Positions 16,421-24,817 of a stretch of DNA of 64,000 bases are shown here, piece by piece. Source of the DNA: JAGPUQ01 sp036677085. Lineage in GTDB: Bacteria; Pseudomonadota; Gammaproteobacteria; Pseudomonadales; Porticoccaceae. The stretch covers positions 1 through 64,000 of the forward strand of contig JAKFFI010000055.1 of NCBI GenBank assembly GCA_036677085.1. Reading direction: 5' to 3'. A program made the translations under genes and the position numbers. Below the pieces are notes generated by a model. That model saw only the letters and a program-made list of their open reading frames with translations, was not told the origin of the DNA and searched no databases. How positions within the stretch are numbered: the first letter of the stretch is position 1; every line of letters begins with the position of its first letter.

Positions 16421-17182
16421 ATGCCCGCCGACCCCCAGCGCCACCGAAAGCCGCGCTTTCAGTGGCGCCTGAACTTCAAGCTGTTGTTGTTCTGCCTGCC
16501 GTTGCTGCCGGTCACCCTGGGTCTCGGCACCTGGCAGTTGCAGCGGGCTGACGAGAAGCGTGCGCTGCTCGCGACCTACGAGAGTCGTCGGCAGCAGGTT
16601 CCTGTCCCCATGGCTGCCATAACGCCTGGGTCCGACAACCTGTATGTACGGGTCCAGCTCGATGGCGTCCCGGATGTCGAACACCAGTTTCTCCTCGACA
16701 ACCGGATGCGGGGTGGCCGCGCGGGCTTTGAAGTCCTGACTCCGGTGGCGCTCGACAGCGGTGGCTGGGTGCTGGTCAATCGCGGCTGGCTCCCTGCCGG
16801 AGCGACCCGTGCGCAGTTGCCGGATATTCCGCCCGTACCTATGCAAGTCCGCTGGATCGGGTATCTGTACCAGGTGCCAGGCAGGCCCCTGGTGTTGGGG
16901 CGCGAGGAACCGGCTGCCGGCTGGCCTCAGGTCGTCCAGCAGATCGATCGGGTTCAGTTGGAGCGGCGTTTGGGGCGCGCGCTGTTTCCGGATGTGGTGC
17001 GGCTCGAAAGCAGCCCCGGGCTGGACACCGCCTGGACGATGGTCAATCTCACTCCCCAACAGCACTTGGGCTATGCCGTTCAGTGGTTCGCGCTGGCGAC
17101 GGCCCTGGCAATTCTTACCTTGGTTACCAACAGCAACATCGCCGAAGTGCTGCGGCGAACCGGAGCTTCAGAGCATGAATGA
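16421..17182 (+). CDS. SURF1 family cytochrome oxidase assembly protein
   Basis: A 253-residue protein with one helix near each end (LLLFCLPLLPVTLGLGTWQLQRA and VQWFALATALAILTLVT) around a periplasmic domain. Family motifs are LGTWQLQRADEKRAL, FLLDNRMRGGRAGFEVLTPV, VLVNRGWLP and the C-terminal HLGYAVQWFA. SURF1 helps place heme a in subunit I. The next gene overlaps by 8 bases. Confidence 0.93.
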   Translation: MPADPQRHRKPRFQWRLNFKLLLFCLPLLPVTLGLGTWQLQRADEKRALLATYESRRQQVPVPMAAITPGSDNLYVRVQLDGVPDVEHQFLLDNRMRGGRAGFEVLTPVALDSGGWVLVNRGWLPAGATRAQLPDIPPVPMQVRWIGYLYQVPGRPLVLGREEPAAGWPQVVQQIDRVQLERRLGRALFPDVVRLESSPGLDTAWTMVNLTPQQHLGYAVQWFALATALAILTLVTNSNIAEVLRRTGASEHE

Positions 17183-17795
17183 GAGACCTCGCGGGCGATC
17201 GCTGCAGCCCTGGCTTATTCTGGGCACCGTAATTGCGGTGATCGTCGGTGGCTTTGTTGCCCTGCCTCGTGACGAGCAGAGCAAGGCGCGATTGCTCGCG
17301 CTGCTGGGCACCAGCAATCGCGGCGTCCTGCTGCGTCCCATGGCACAGGTCGCCGAGCTTGATCTGCACACCGCCGCCGGCGCGCCACTGGAGTGGGCGG
17401 CAATGCCGCCGAAATGGCGTCTGCTGATCCCCGTCGTGTTCCCCTGCGCGGAAGCCTGTCGCTCGGCGCTGTACCTTACCCGTCAGGTTCACGTGCGACT
17501 CGAAAAGGATGCACTGCGGGTGGAGCGGGTTCTGCTGGTGCTGGGCGAGCCTCCGGATGCGGAGACGATGGACTGGTTGCACCATGAGCATCCGCACCTG
17601 ACCCTGATGCGGGCGGATACCGCAGCCTTCACGCGTTGGCCGGCGGCGGTCGCGGCAGCGTGGGAAAGGACCGCCAGTCCCGTATTCGTGGTGGACAGGG
17701 CTGGCATGGCGATGCTCTATTTCACGTCCGAACATAGCGGCGCGGATATGCTCGCGGATCTGCGTCATCTGCTGAAATACTCACCGGAAAACTGA
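17175..17795 (+). CDS. membrane-anchored thioredoxin/SCO-like protein, oxidase cluster
   Basis: A 206-residue protein: one N-terminal helix (PWLILGTVIAVIVGGFVALP) then a periplasmic domain. Near residue 95 it has VVFPCAEACRSALY, a CxxxC placed as in SCO proteins, and near the end SPVFVVDRAGMAMLYF, like the last strands of a thioredoxin fold. It overlaps the SURF1 gene by 8 bases and ctaA follows after 2 bases, so a role in oxidase assembly, perhaps copper or thiol handling, is inferred. Usually annotated only as hypothetical. Confidence 0.7.
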   Translation: MNERPRGRSLQPWLILGTVIAVIVGGFVALPRDEQSKARLLALLGTSNRGVLLRPMAQVAELDLHTAAGAPLEWAAMPPKWRLLIPVVFPCAEACRSALYLTRQVHVRLEKDALRVERVLLVLGEPPDAETMDWLHHEHPHLTLMRADTAAFTRWPAAVAAAWERTASPVFVVDRAGMAMLYFTSEHSGADMLADLRHLLKYSPEN

Positions 17796-17797
17796 CC

Positions 17798-18841
17798 ATG
17801 GCGGCTTCCAGTACCATCCTGCCCGCAAAGCCCGGCGCGCGTCTGGCCCTGATCGCGGCCTGTCTTGCCGTGGTCGTGGTCGGTCTGGGGGCGTTCACGC
17901 GGTTGGCGGATGCCGGTCTGGGTTGTCCGGACTGGCCGGGCTGCTACGGCCACCTGCTGTGGCCGCGCGCCGACCACGAAATTGCCAGCGCCGACGCCCG
18001 TTTTCCGGACGCTCCGGTGGCTACCGACAAGACCTGGCCGGAGATGGTGCATCGCTACTTCGCCGGCACTCTGGCGCTTTGCATCCTGGCGCTTGCGGTG
18101 CTGGCCTGGCGGCGGCGCAAGGAAGGCGATTACCCCTTCCGCCTGCCGCTGCTGCTGCTGTTTCTGGTGGTCTGGCAGGCACTGTTTGGCATGTGGACCG
18201 TCACCCTGAAGCTGTGGCCGCAAGTCGTCACCCTGCATCTGCTCGGAGGCGTCACCACGCTGGCGCTACTCTGGCTTTTGGCGCTGCGCCTGAGGGATCG
18301 GCCCTGGCGAATCGAGGGCGCGGTCGCGGGCCGGCTCCTGGCCATCAAACCCTGGGTCGTGCTGGGCCTGGTGACGGTGTTCTGCCAGATCGCGCTGGGC
18401 GGCTGGGTCACTTCCAACTACGCGGCGCTCGCCTGCGGCGACTTTCCCACCTGCCATGGCGAATGGTGGCCCACGATGGACTTTGCGAAGGGCTTCGACA
18501 TCACTCAGGGAATCGGGCCGAATTACCTGGGTGGTCTGCTGGAGAGCGAAGCGCGCACCGCCATTCACATCGGCCACCGTATCGGCGCCCTGGTGACCAC
18601 CCTGATAATGCTGGGGCTCTGCGCCGCGCTGCTGGCGATCCCCTGGAGCGGTGCGCGGCGCCTGGCGGGCGTCATCGCCCTGGCGTTGAGCGTGCAGGTT
18701 GCGCTTGGCATTGCCAACGTGCATTTCGCGCTGCCGCTGCCGGTTGCCGTGGCTCATAACCTGGGCGCCGCTTTTTTGTTGCTGACACTGGTAACCTTGG
18801 CGACCAAGATCTGGACGTTGCGCGATGCCCATGACCTCTGA
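17798..18841 (+). CDS. ctaA: heme A synthase (COX15/CtaA)
   Basis: A 347-residue, eight-helix enzyme that oxidises the C8 methyl of heme O to make heme A. Signatures: GAFTRLADAGLGCPDWPGCYG at the N-terminus, EMVHRYFAGTLAL (heme His), GGWVTSNYAALACGDFPTCHG with the second Cys pair, HIGHRIGALVTT and VAHNLGAAFLL. ATG 17798 follows the previous stop by 2 bases. Operon with ctaB. Confidence 0.95.
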   Translation: MAASSTILPAKPGARLALIAACLAVVVVGLGAFTRLADAGLGCPDWPGCYGHLLWPRADHEIASADARFPDAPVATDKTWPEMVHRYFAGTLALCILALAVLAWRRRKEGDYPFRLPLLLLFLVVWQALFGMWTVTLKLWPQVVTLHLLGGVTTLALLWLLALRLRDRPWRIEGAVAGRLLAIKPWVVLGLVTVFCQIALGGWVTSNYAALACGDFPTCHGEWWPTMDFAKGFDITQGIGPNYLGGLLESEARTAIHIGHRIGALVTTLIMLGLCAALLAIPWSGARRLAGVIALALSVQVALGIANVHFALPLPVAVAHNLGAAFLLLTLVTLATKIWTLRDAHDL

Positions 18842-19748
18842 GCGGCTCACCGACAGCCCGGCAAGCTGGCGCGACTATCTGGAGTTGTGCAAGCCCAATG
18901 TCGTGCTGGTGATGATCGTCACCGCCGTGATCGGCATGTTCCTGTCAGTCCCCGGCATGGTCCCTGCGCGCATCCTCGTGCTCGGCAATCTGGGTATTGC
19001 CCTGTGCGCGGCGGCGGCCGCCGCCGTCAATCATCTGGTGGATCGCCACATCGACCTCAAAATGGCGCGTACCCTGAATCGTCCGGTGGCCCAGGGCCGC
19101 ATCGAGCCGTCCCAGGTTGTGCTGTTCGCAGGCGTGCTCGGCGTAACCGGTATGGCGATCCTGCTGGTCTGGATCAACGCGCTCACGGCCTGGCTCACGC
19201 TGGCCTCGCTCCTCGGCTACGCGGTGGTCTACACCCTCTACCTGAAACGCGCCACGCCCCAGAACATCGTCATCGGCGGCCTCGCCGGTGCCGCGCCGCC
19301 GCTACTGGGCTGGACCGCGGTGACCGGCGAAGTCCACAGTCATGCGTTGCTGCTGGTGCTCATCATCTTTGCCTGGACCCCGCCCCATTTCTGGGCCCTG
19401 GCCCTGCACCGCAAGGACGAATACGCGCGCGCGAATGTCCCGATGCTGCCGGTCACCCACGGCGAGCGCTACACCAAACTCCATATCCTGCTCTATACCA
19501 TCCTCATGATCCTGGTAACGGTGCTGCCGTATCTGACCGGCATGAGCGGCTGGTTGTATCTGCTGGGTGCCCTGGTTCTGGGTGGCGGCTTTCTGTACTG
19601 GGCGCTGCGTCTCTATTGGGGCACCGACGCGACGCTCGGCATGACCACCTTCAAGTACTCCATCGTCTATCTGCTGGCGCTGTTCGCCATCATGCTGGCC
19701 GACCACTATCTGGTAGAGCCCGCGCTGATTGGTGTCAGGCGAATATGA
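18825..19748 (+). CDS. ctaB: protoheme IX farnesyltransferase (heme O synthase)
   Basis: A 307-residue UbiA-family membrane enzyme that attaches farnesyl to heme B to make heme O. Signatures: LCKPNVVLVMIVTAVIGM, NHLVDRHIDLKMARTLNRPVAQG (the first Asp-rich motif is here NHLVDRHID), and the second loop HRKDEYARANVPMLPVTHGERYT. It overlaps ctaA by 17 bases from ATG 18825; ATG 18831 is an equally possible start. Confidence 0.95.
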   Translation: MPMTSERLTDSPASWRDYLELCKPNVVLVMIVTAVIGMFLSVPGMVPARILVLGNLGIALCAAAAAAVNHLVDRHIDLKMARTLNRPVAQGRIEPSQVVLFAGVLGVTGMAILLVWINALTAWLTLASLLGYAVVYTLYLKRATPQNIVIGGLAGAAPPLLGWTAVTGEVHSHALLLVLIIFAWTPPHFWALALHRKDEYARANVPMLPVTHGERYTKLHILLYTILMILVTVLPYLTGMSGWLYLLGALVLGGGFLYWALRLYWGTDATLGMTTFKYSIVYLLALFAIMLADHYLVEPALIGVRRI

Positions 19749-20398
19749 GTGATCTGGATCCGGTTGCACGGCGCAATATCCGGCTCACCGTAGCCCTGGC
19801 GCTGGTGTTTGTGGTGTTGGTGATCGGCGGTTTGATCCATCGGCTATCGCAGCCGCGGATTCTCAACCCCTATGAACTGCGCAACCAGCACGTCTACCTG
19901 ATTGACCCGCCGCGCCCGGTGGCGGGCCTGAGTCTGATCGATCAGGCGGGCCAGCCCTTCACCGAGGCGCGGCTGCAAGGGCACTGGACGCTGGCGTTCT
20001 TTGGTTTTACCCACTGCGGCGATATCTGCCCCACGACGCTGGCGACGCTCGGCAAAATGTATGCGGAGCTGAAACCGCGCGACCAGCAAGACCTGCAAGT
20101 GATCTTCATCAGCGTCGATCCCGAGCGCGACACCCCACCGGTCTTGGCGTCTTATGTCGCGCGTTTCCATCCCGATTTCGTCGGCGTCACCGGCGCGCCG
20201 GCGCGGCTGCTCAAGGTCGCGCTGGAATGGCAGACGGGCTTCGCACCGCCCATTGGCGGCGGCACCGATTATCAGGTCGAACACAGTGGCAATCTGGTGC
20301 TGATCAATCCGCGTGGTGAACTCCACGCCCTGCTGCTGCCGCCCTTCGAGCACGGTAGCTTGCGGGTCGTGTGGCGGTCGCTCCACGCGACTTATTGA
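19745..20398 (+). CDS. SCO1/SenC family copper chaperone
   Basis: A 217-residue, membrane-anchored thioredoxin-fold protein for CuA assembly in subunit II. N-terminal helix LALVFVVLVIGGLIH; copper motif FFGFTHCGDICPTTL (CxxxC near residue 90); FISVDPERDTP; and the distal His in YQVEHSGNLVLINPRG. It overlaps ctaB by 4 bases (ATGA) and closes the oxidase cluster. Confidence 0.94.
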   Translation: MSDLDPVARRNIRLTVALALVFVVLVIGGLIHRLSQPRILNPYELRNQHVYLIDPPRPVAGLSLIDQAGQPFTEARLQGHWTLAFFGFTHCGDICPTTLATLGKMYAELKPRDQQDLQVIFISVDPERDTPPVLASYVARFHPDFVGVTGAPARLLKVALEWQTGFAPPIGGGTDYQVEHSGNLVLINPRGELHALLLPPFEHGSLRVVWRSLHATY

Positions 20399-20449
20399 GC
20401 TGGCGGCAGCAAGGCCGCAACAACAGCGCGTTGCCAGGTGTAGCCGGAT

Positions 20450-21235
20450 TTATACCGGGCGCACCGCCAGTGAGAGCGCGAACAACCCGGCGGCGACCAC
20501 CACGATGGAAGGCCCCACCGGGGTATCCAGCCACCAGGACGCCGCGAGCCCGGCCAGCACCGCGAGCGCTGCGAGCGCGCTCGCGACTGCCGCCATGCCC
20601 TCCGGCGTGCGCGCGAGGCGCCGCGCCGAGGCGGCGGGGATGATCAGCAACGCGGTGATCAGCAGCACGCCCACGGCTTTCATGCCGGTGGCGACCACGG
20701 CGGCCAGCAGCAGCTTGTAGACCGCCTTGATCGCACCGACCCGGACACCTTCCACGCGCGCCAGATCCTCCTGCACGGTGATCGAGATCAGCGCGGTCCA
20801 CAGCCACCCGAGCACCGCGAGGGCAACGCCGGTGAGCGCCCAGATGGCGGCCACTTCGGCCGGGGTAATGGTCAGCAGATCGCCAAACAGCAAGGCTTCC
20901 ATATTCACGCGCGCGCCCGGAATCAGCGCGAGCGCCACCAGACCGAGCGCGAGCGCCGAGTGCGAGAGGATGCCGAGCAGCGTATCGGCCGCCAGGATGC
21001 GCGAGCGCTCCAGGATCAGCAGCAGGATCGCGAGTCCCAGGCAGGTCACCAGCACGGCGCTGCCGCCGCCGATCCGAAGCCACAGGCCGAGCGCCACGCC
21101 GAGCAGCGCGCCGTGCGCGAGCGTATCGCCGAAATAGGCCAGCCGCTGCCACACCATCAGACTGCCGAGCGGGCCGGCCAGCACCGCCAGACCCAGGCCG
21201 CCGCCGGCGGCCCAATAGAGAAAATCCAGGTTCAT
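20450..21235 (-). CDS. znuB: zinc ABC transporter permease
   Basis: A 261-residue ABC-3 family inner-membrane permease with about eight helices. Family motifs are RLAYFGDTLAHGALLGVALG near the N-terminus, SILVLGLLF-like LLFGDLLTITPAEV and LLITALLIIPAASARRLARTPEGM. It lies downstream of znuC on the same strand, 32 bases away, and is part of the Zur-controlled zinc uptake system. Confidence 0.93.
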   Translation of the reverse strand: MNLDFLYWAAGGGLGLAVLAGPLGSLMVWQRLAYFGDTLAHGALLGVALGLWLRIGGGSAVLVTCLGLAILLLILERSRILAADTLLGILSHSALALGLVALALIPGARVNMEALLFGDLLTITPAEVAAIWALTGVALAVLGWLWTALISITVQEDLARVEGVRVGAIKAVYKLLLAAVVATGMKAVGVLLITALLIIPAASARRLARTPEGMAAVASALAALAVLAGLAASWWLDTPVGPSIVVVAAGLFALSLAVRPV

Positions 21236-21267
21236 GAGAGTGTGCTCGTCACAGGCGCGGCCGCCGC

Positions 21268-21993
21268 TCAGCCGTGGTCATGGTGATCGTCATGGCGGTG
21301 ATCGTGGTGGTGGGCGTAAAGCGCCTGGCGATGTCCGAACAGGGCCACGAACGCGGGATCGAGGGAGACCTGGCGCGGTGTGCCGTGGCAGCAGATGTGT
21401 CCGTTGAGGCAGATCACCTCGTCGGTGGCCGCCATCACCAGATGCAGATCGTGGGAGACCATCAGGATGGCGCAGCCGAGGCGCTGGCGCAGGTCGCCGA
21501 TCAGCGCGTAGAGCGCCTCCTGGCCGGTGACATCCACGCCCTGCACCGGCTCGTCCAGCACCAGCAGATCGGGGCGGCGCAACAGGGCGCGCGCCAGCAG
21601 CATGCGCTGGGTCTCACCGCCGGAGAGCGCGCGCACCGGACGCGCCCACAGATCCGGAATCCCGGTTTCGGCGAGGGCTGCCCGGCACTTCGCCGGATCA
21701 CGCTCCGCCAGTTGCAGAAAGCGCCCCACGGACAGGGGCAGGGTTGGATCGATGGCGAGCTTCTGGGGCATGTAACCGATGCGCAGGCCGGGCGTCCGGG
21801 TCACGGTGCCGGTATCCGGCTGCAGCAGTCCGAGTGCGATACGCACCAGCGTGGTTTTGCCGCAGCCGCTGGGGCCGATCAGGGTGAGGATACGTCCCGC
21901 CGGGATTTCCAGATCCACCTGGTCCAGCACGCGGTGGCGGTCGAAGTGTTTGCTCACTCCGCGCAGCGCGATCAGGGGCGCCGCTACTGACAT
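21268..21993 (-). CDS. znuC: zinc ABC transporter ATP-binding protein
   Basis: A 241-residue ABC ATPase. Walker A LIGPSGCGKTTL, signature ALSGGETQRMLLARAL, Walker B LLVLDEPVQGVD and switch VSHDLHLV are all present. The C-terminus is His/Asp-rich (YAHHHDHRHDDHHDHG), a probable zinc-binding tail. ATG 21993 overlaps the zur stop by 10 bases, so zur-znuC-znuB form one transcript. The frame is open upstream in the zur region but that part is a shadow. Confidence 0.94.
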   Translation of the reverse strand: MSVAAPLIALRGVSKHFDRHRVLDQVDLEIPAGRILTLIGPSGCGKTTLVRIALGLLQPDTGTVTRTPGLRIGYMPQKLAIDPTLPLSVGRFLQLAERDPAKCRAALAETGIPDLWARPVRALSGGETQRMLLARALLRRPDLLVLDEPVQGVDVTGQEALYALIGDLRQRLGCAILMVSHDLHLVMAATDEVICLNGHICCHGTPRQVSLDPAFVALFGHRQALYAHHHDHRHDDHHDHG

Positions 21994-22463
21994 TGCTGGC
22001 ACAGACCGTCGATTTCCAGGCTGTGTCCGTCCACCGCGAAGCCGGCGCGCGCCGCCGTGCTCGCAATCGCCTGATCCAGGGTGTCGGCGCTGCATTCGGC
22101 GACCGCGCCGCACCGGCGGCAGAGCAGGAACAGGTTGCGGTGGCGCACTTCGGGAAACGGACAGCCGATGAAGGCATTGCGGGACGGGATGCGGTGAATC
22201 AATCCCTGGGCCAGCAGAAAATCCAGCGCCCGGTACACCGTGGGCGGCAGCACCCGGTGGCCCTGTTCGGCACCGAGCTGCTCGATCAGGGTGTAGGCGC
22301 CGATGGGCTGGTGGCTGCGCCAGATGAGGTGGAGCACCGCCTCCCGGGCCGGTGTCAGACGCGCGCTGCGGTGCTGGCACAGCGCGCGCGCCTGGGCCAG
22401 GGCAGCGTTCTGGCAGCGCTCATGGTCGTGGTCGCGATGGGCGGCACGGCTGTTGCTGATCAC
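21984..22463 (-). CDS. zur: zinc uptake regulator Zur (Fur family)
   Basis: A 159-residue winged-helix repressor. DNA-binding region LTPAREAVLHLIWRSHQPIGAYTLIEQL; Cys pair CRRCGAVAEC for structural zinc and terminal CQQCQ for another. The His-rich start (HRDHDHERC) may also bind metal. GTG 22463 is the start; no ATG is available nearby. It represses znuA and its own operon with zinc bound, through the two palindromes in the 133-bp gap to znuA. Confidence 0.92.
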   Translation of the reverse strand: MISNSRAAHRDHDHERCQNAALAQARALCQHRSARLTPAREAVLHLIWRSHQPIGAYTLIEQLGAEQGHRVLPPTVYRALDFLLAQGLIHRIPSRNAFIGCPFPEVRHRNLFLLCRRCGAVAECSADTLDQAIASTAARAGFAVDGHSLEIDGLCQQCQ

Positions 22464-22485
22464 AGGATCGATCCCGGACGAATGG

Positions 22486-22502
22486 GTGTGATGGTATTAC
22501 AC
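22486..22502. promoter_or_regulatory. Zur box (zur side)
   Basis: The palindrome GTGTGAT, GGT, ATTACAC has the arm-3-arm layout of gammaproteobacterial Zur boxes (GTNAT-N3-ATNAC core). It lies 23 bases upstream of the zur start and would control zur-znuCB. Confidence 0.7.
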
Positions 22503-22593
22503 TTGCTGCGGAGGGGGAATCGCGATGCGCGCGCCAGTGACGGCGCGGCCACCTCGGCAGGGTGTGCGGCAGGTTCAACAGGAGACAGAATTT

Positions 22594-22614
22594 AAATGTT
22601 ATTACATTACATTT
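22594..22614. promoter_or_regulatory. Zur box overlapping the znuA start codon
   Basis: AAATGTTAT, a 3-base spacer TAC, then ATTACATTT: a 21-bp palindrome with one mismatch pair, close to the gammaproteobacterial Zur consensus. The ATG of znuA (22596) lies inside the left arm, so bound Zur would cover the translation start region of the gene. Confidence 0.85.
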
Positions 22615-23537
22615 CTGATCAGGCGCGACGCCTCCCGCTGGCCGTCGTGCGGGGTATCCTGCTGTTGGCCGCGGCCAGTGTTGCCGCATCGGATAGCGGG
22701 CGGCCGCGAGTGGTCGCCACCATCAAACCCCTGACGCTGATCGCCCAGGACGTGGCCGGCGATCTGGCCGAGGTGCGGCAACTGTTGCCCGATGGCGCCT
22801 CGCCCCACGAGTACGCCCTGCGGGTCTCGGACCGGCGCGTGCTGGACGCGGCGGATGTGGTGCTCTGGGTAGGGCCCGCGCTCGAACCCTACCTGAGCAG
22901 CGCGGTGGCGCGGATGGCGCCCGGGCGAGTCCTCACCGCGGCCACTCTGCCGGACATCGCCTGGCCCGCAGATAGCGACAGTGATGAAGCCGGCGGCGCA
23001 GACCACGCGCACGACGAGCATCTCTGGCTCGACCCGCGCAATGCGCGGATCATCGCCCGCGCCCTGGTGCAGGCGCTCGCAGCGCGCAGTCCAAGCACCG
23101 AGGCCGCGCTGACCGAACGGCTGCGCCGTTTCGAAGCGGAACTGGATGTTGTCGAAGCCGCCATCCAGGTGCGTCTGGCGCCCCTGCGCGGGACGCCCTT
23201 TGCGAGCGATCACGATGGCTTCGGCCATTTTGCGCACCGCTTTGGCCTGCGCTCGGCGGGTTATCTCCGCGACGTATCCGGCCACGCGGCGGGGGCGCGT
23301 TCGGTTGCCGCGCTGATGGGCCGTACCGATGTGCGCTGTCTGGTGGCCGAACCCGATTCCCGCCCGGAGCGCCTGCGGAGAGTGGCGGCAGAGTTGGGCG
23401 CGCGGTTCGTGGTGATCGATGCGCTGGGCATGACCATCGCGCCGGCACCCGCAGCTGGCGGTGGTTACGCGCATCTGTTGCAAACAGTGGCGGATGGTTT
23501 TGCCGCCTGTCTCGGCGAGTCCGCGCCGGCCGACTGA
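22596..23537 (+). CDS. znuA: zinc ABC transporter substrate-binding protein
   Basis: A 313-residue periplasmic zinc receptor. Signal peptide within LPLAVVRGILLLAAASVAAS; metal-ligand His in GASPHEYALR, a short acidic/His loop ADHAHDEHLWLDPRN, and the distal SDHDGFGHFAHRFGL and LVAEPDSRP. ATG 22596 has GGAG 11 bases upstream; GTG 22647 is an alternative that would shorten the signal peptide n-region. Divergent from zur. Confidence 0.92.
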   Translation: MLLHYISDQARRLPLAVVRGILLLAAASVAASDSGRPRVVATIKPLTLIAQDVAGDLAEVRQLLPDGASPHEYALRVSDRRVLDAADVVLWVGPALEPYLSSAVARMAPGRVLTAATLPDIAWPADSDSDEAGGADHAHDEHLWLDPRNARIIARALVQALAARSPSTEAALTERLRRFEAELDVVEAAIQVRLAPLRGTPFASDHDGFGHFAHRFGLRSAGYLRDVSGHAAGARSVAALMGRTDVRCLVAEPDSRPERLRRVAAELGARFVVIDALGMTIAPAPAAGGGYAHLLQTVADGFAACLGESAPAD

Positions 23538-23559
23538 TTCGAGCCTGGATCAGCTCCGC

Positions 23560-24525
23560 TCAACCCGCAGCAGGCAGTTCGACCACGCCCTGCTCGCACG
23601 CCAGCAGCCGTAACCGAAACTCCTCCGGGTCCTTCGGCGCGCGACCGGTGATTTCGCCTGCGGGCGCGCGCAGCGCCAGTGCCCGCGATGCCCAGAAGCG
23701 CGCCGCCGCCAGACACAGAACATCCGGCCAGGCGCGCCGTTCGCTGGTGGTGAAAGTACGGCGACTGGCATAGGCCGCGAGCAGTGCGCGGGCGCGCGGA
23801 GTGTCGAGTCCGCCACCCGCCCCGCCGGCCCAGTCGTGCAGCGCAATCGCCACATCCAGCAGCAGCCAGTCGTGGCAGGCGCTGTGAAAGTCGATCACCG
23901 CGCTCAGTCGGCCAGCGCTGAACAGCGCGTTGTCGCGGAACAGATCGGCGTGGATGGGCCCTTGCGGCAAGACATTCTCGAATTCCAGCCGCCGGCAGCG
24001 GTCGAGCTGCCGCGCCAGTAAAGCGTTGTCCGCGGCACTGAAGTGGGGTGTGAGGGTGATGGCTGCCTGTTCCAGCCAGACGCGCCCGAAGGGATTGGCG
24101 CGCGGCGCCGGCAGCGCCGGCCGCAGCCCATGCATCCGGCCCAGAAAGTCGCCGATGGCGGCGCAGTGCTCGGGCAGCGGCGCCGGAAGATGCTCGCCCG
24201 GCGCCAGCGGCACCAGCAGCGCGGGTTTGCCCGCGAGGCGATGGACCAGATTGCCGGCGCTGTCGGCGCGCGGGGGCGGTACCGGAAGTCCCGCCCGATG
24301 CAGTGCTGAGCAGAGCGCCGCAGGATAGAGGAGGTCTGAAAATTCGCGGTTTTCCACGATAGTGAGCACCCACCTGGTTGCGTCTGGTGTCGCTGGTACG
24401 GTCAGGAACCAGGTGGAGTTTTCGACGCCGGCGGCGACCGGGGTGATGGCGCTGGGCGTGCCCAGGTCCAGGCGGTGGCAGAGCGCCGCCAGCTCTTCGG
24501 GATCGGGAGTGGTATAGACGGCCAT
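23560..24525 (-). CDS. thrB: homoserine kinase type II (ThrB, APH-like fold)
   Basis: A 321-residue aminoglycoside-phosphotransferase-fold kinase that phosphorylates homoserine in threonine synthesis. The N-terminus MAVYTTPDPEELAALC is family-like; catalytic loop IHADLFRDNALF and metal motif IDFHSACHDWLLLDVAIALHDW are present. ATG 24525 was chosen over in-frame ATG 24543 because it restores the usual family N-terminus. It lies convergent with znuA (22-base gap). Confidence 0.88.
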   Translation of the reverse strand: MAVYTTPDPEELAALCHRLDLGTPSAITPVAAGVENSTWFLTVPATPDATRWVLTIVENREFSDLLYPAALCSALHRAGLPVPPPRADSAGNLVHRLAGKPALLVPLAPGEHLPAPLPEHCAAIGDFLGRMHGLRPALPAPRANPFGRVWLEQAAITLTPHFSAADNALLARQLDRCRRLEFENVLPQGPIHADLFRDNALFSAGRLSAVIDFHSACHDWLLLDVAIALHDWAGGAGGGLDTPRARALLAAYASRRTFTTSERRAWPDVLCLAAARFWASRALALRAPAGEITGRAPKDPEEFRLRLLACEQGVVELPAAG

Positions 24526-24690
24526 GAGACTAACCGGAGGCATGCCGCGGCGACGGCCACTTCGCCAAGGGTACCGCGAAACACCGTTGCGAGTGGTTCC
24601 GGGATCGCCACACTGTTCTCGGCAGTCCGTTGTACTCGGCCCCCTTTGTATTCGGCAATAGAGGCTTCCGGCGCACAGTCATTTCCGGTC

Positions 24691-24725
24691 GCCCTGAGCC
24701 CGTCGGTCCTGAGCCTGTCGAAGGG
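24691..24725 (+). repeat. REP-like palindromic element upstream of polA
   Basis: GCCCTGAGCCCGTCGG and TCCTGAGCCTGTCGAAGGG are two near copies of the CTGAGCCTGTCGAAG motif that recurs as an intergenic repeat in many proteobacteria. It lies in the 292-bp gap between thrB and polA, in which I see no gene. Confidence 0.55.
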
Positions 24726-24817
24726 GCCAAAGACTGCGAATCCGCCCCTGCGACCAGACCCCGTAAACCGGATTCGCGCTTTTGGGTATCCTTGCCGCTG
24801 CCCTCCGGAACCGCAGC

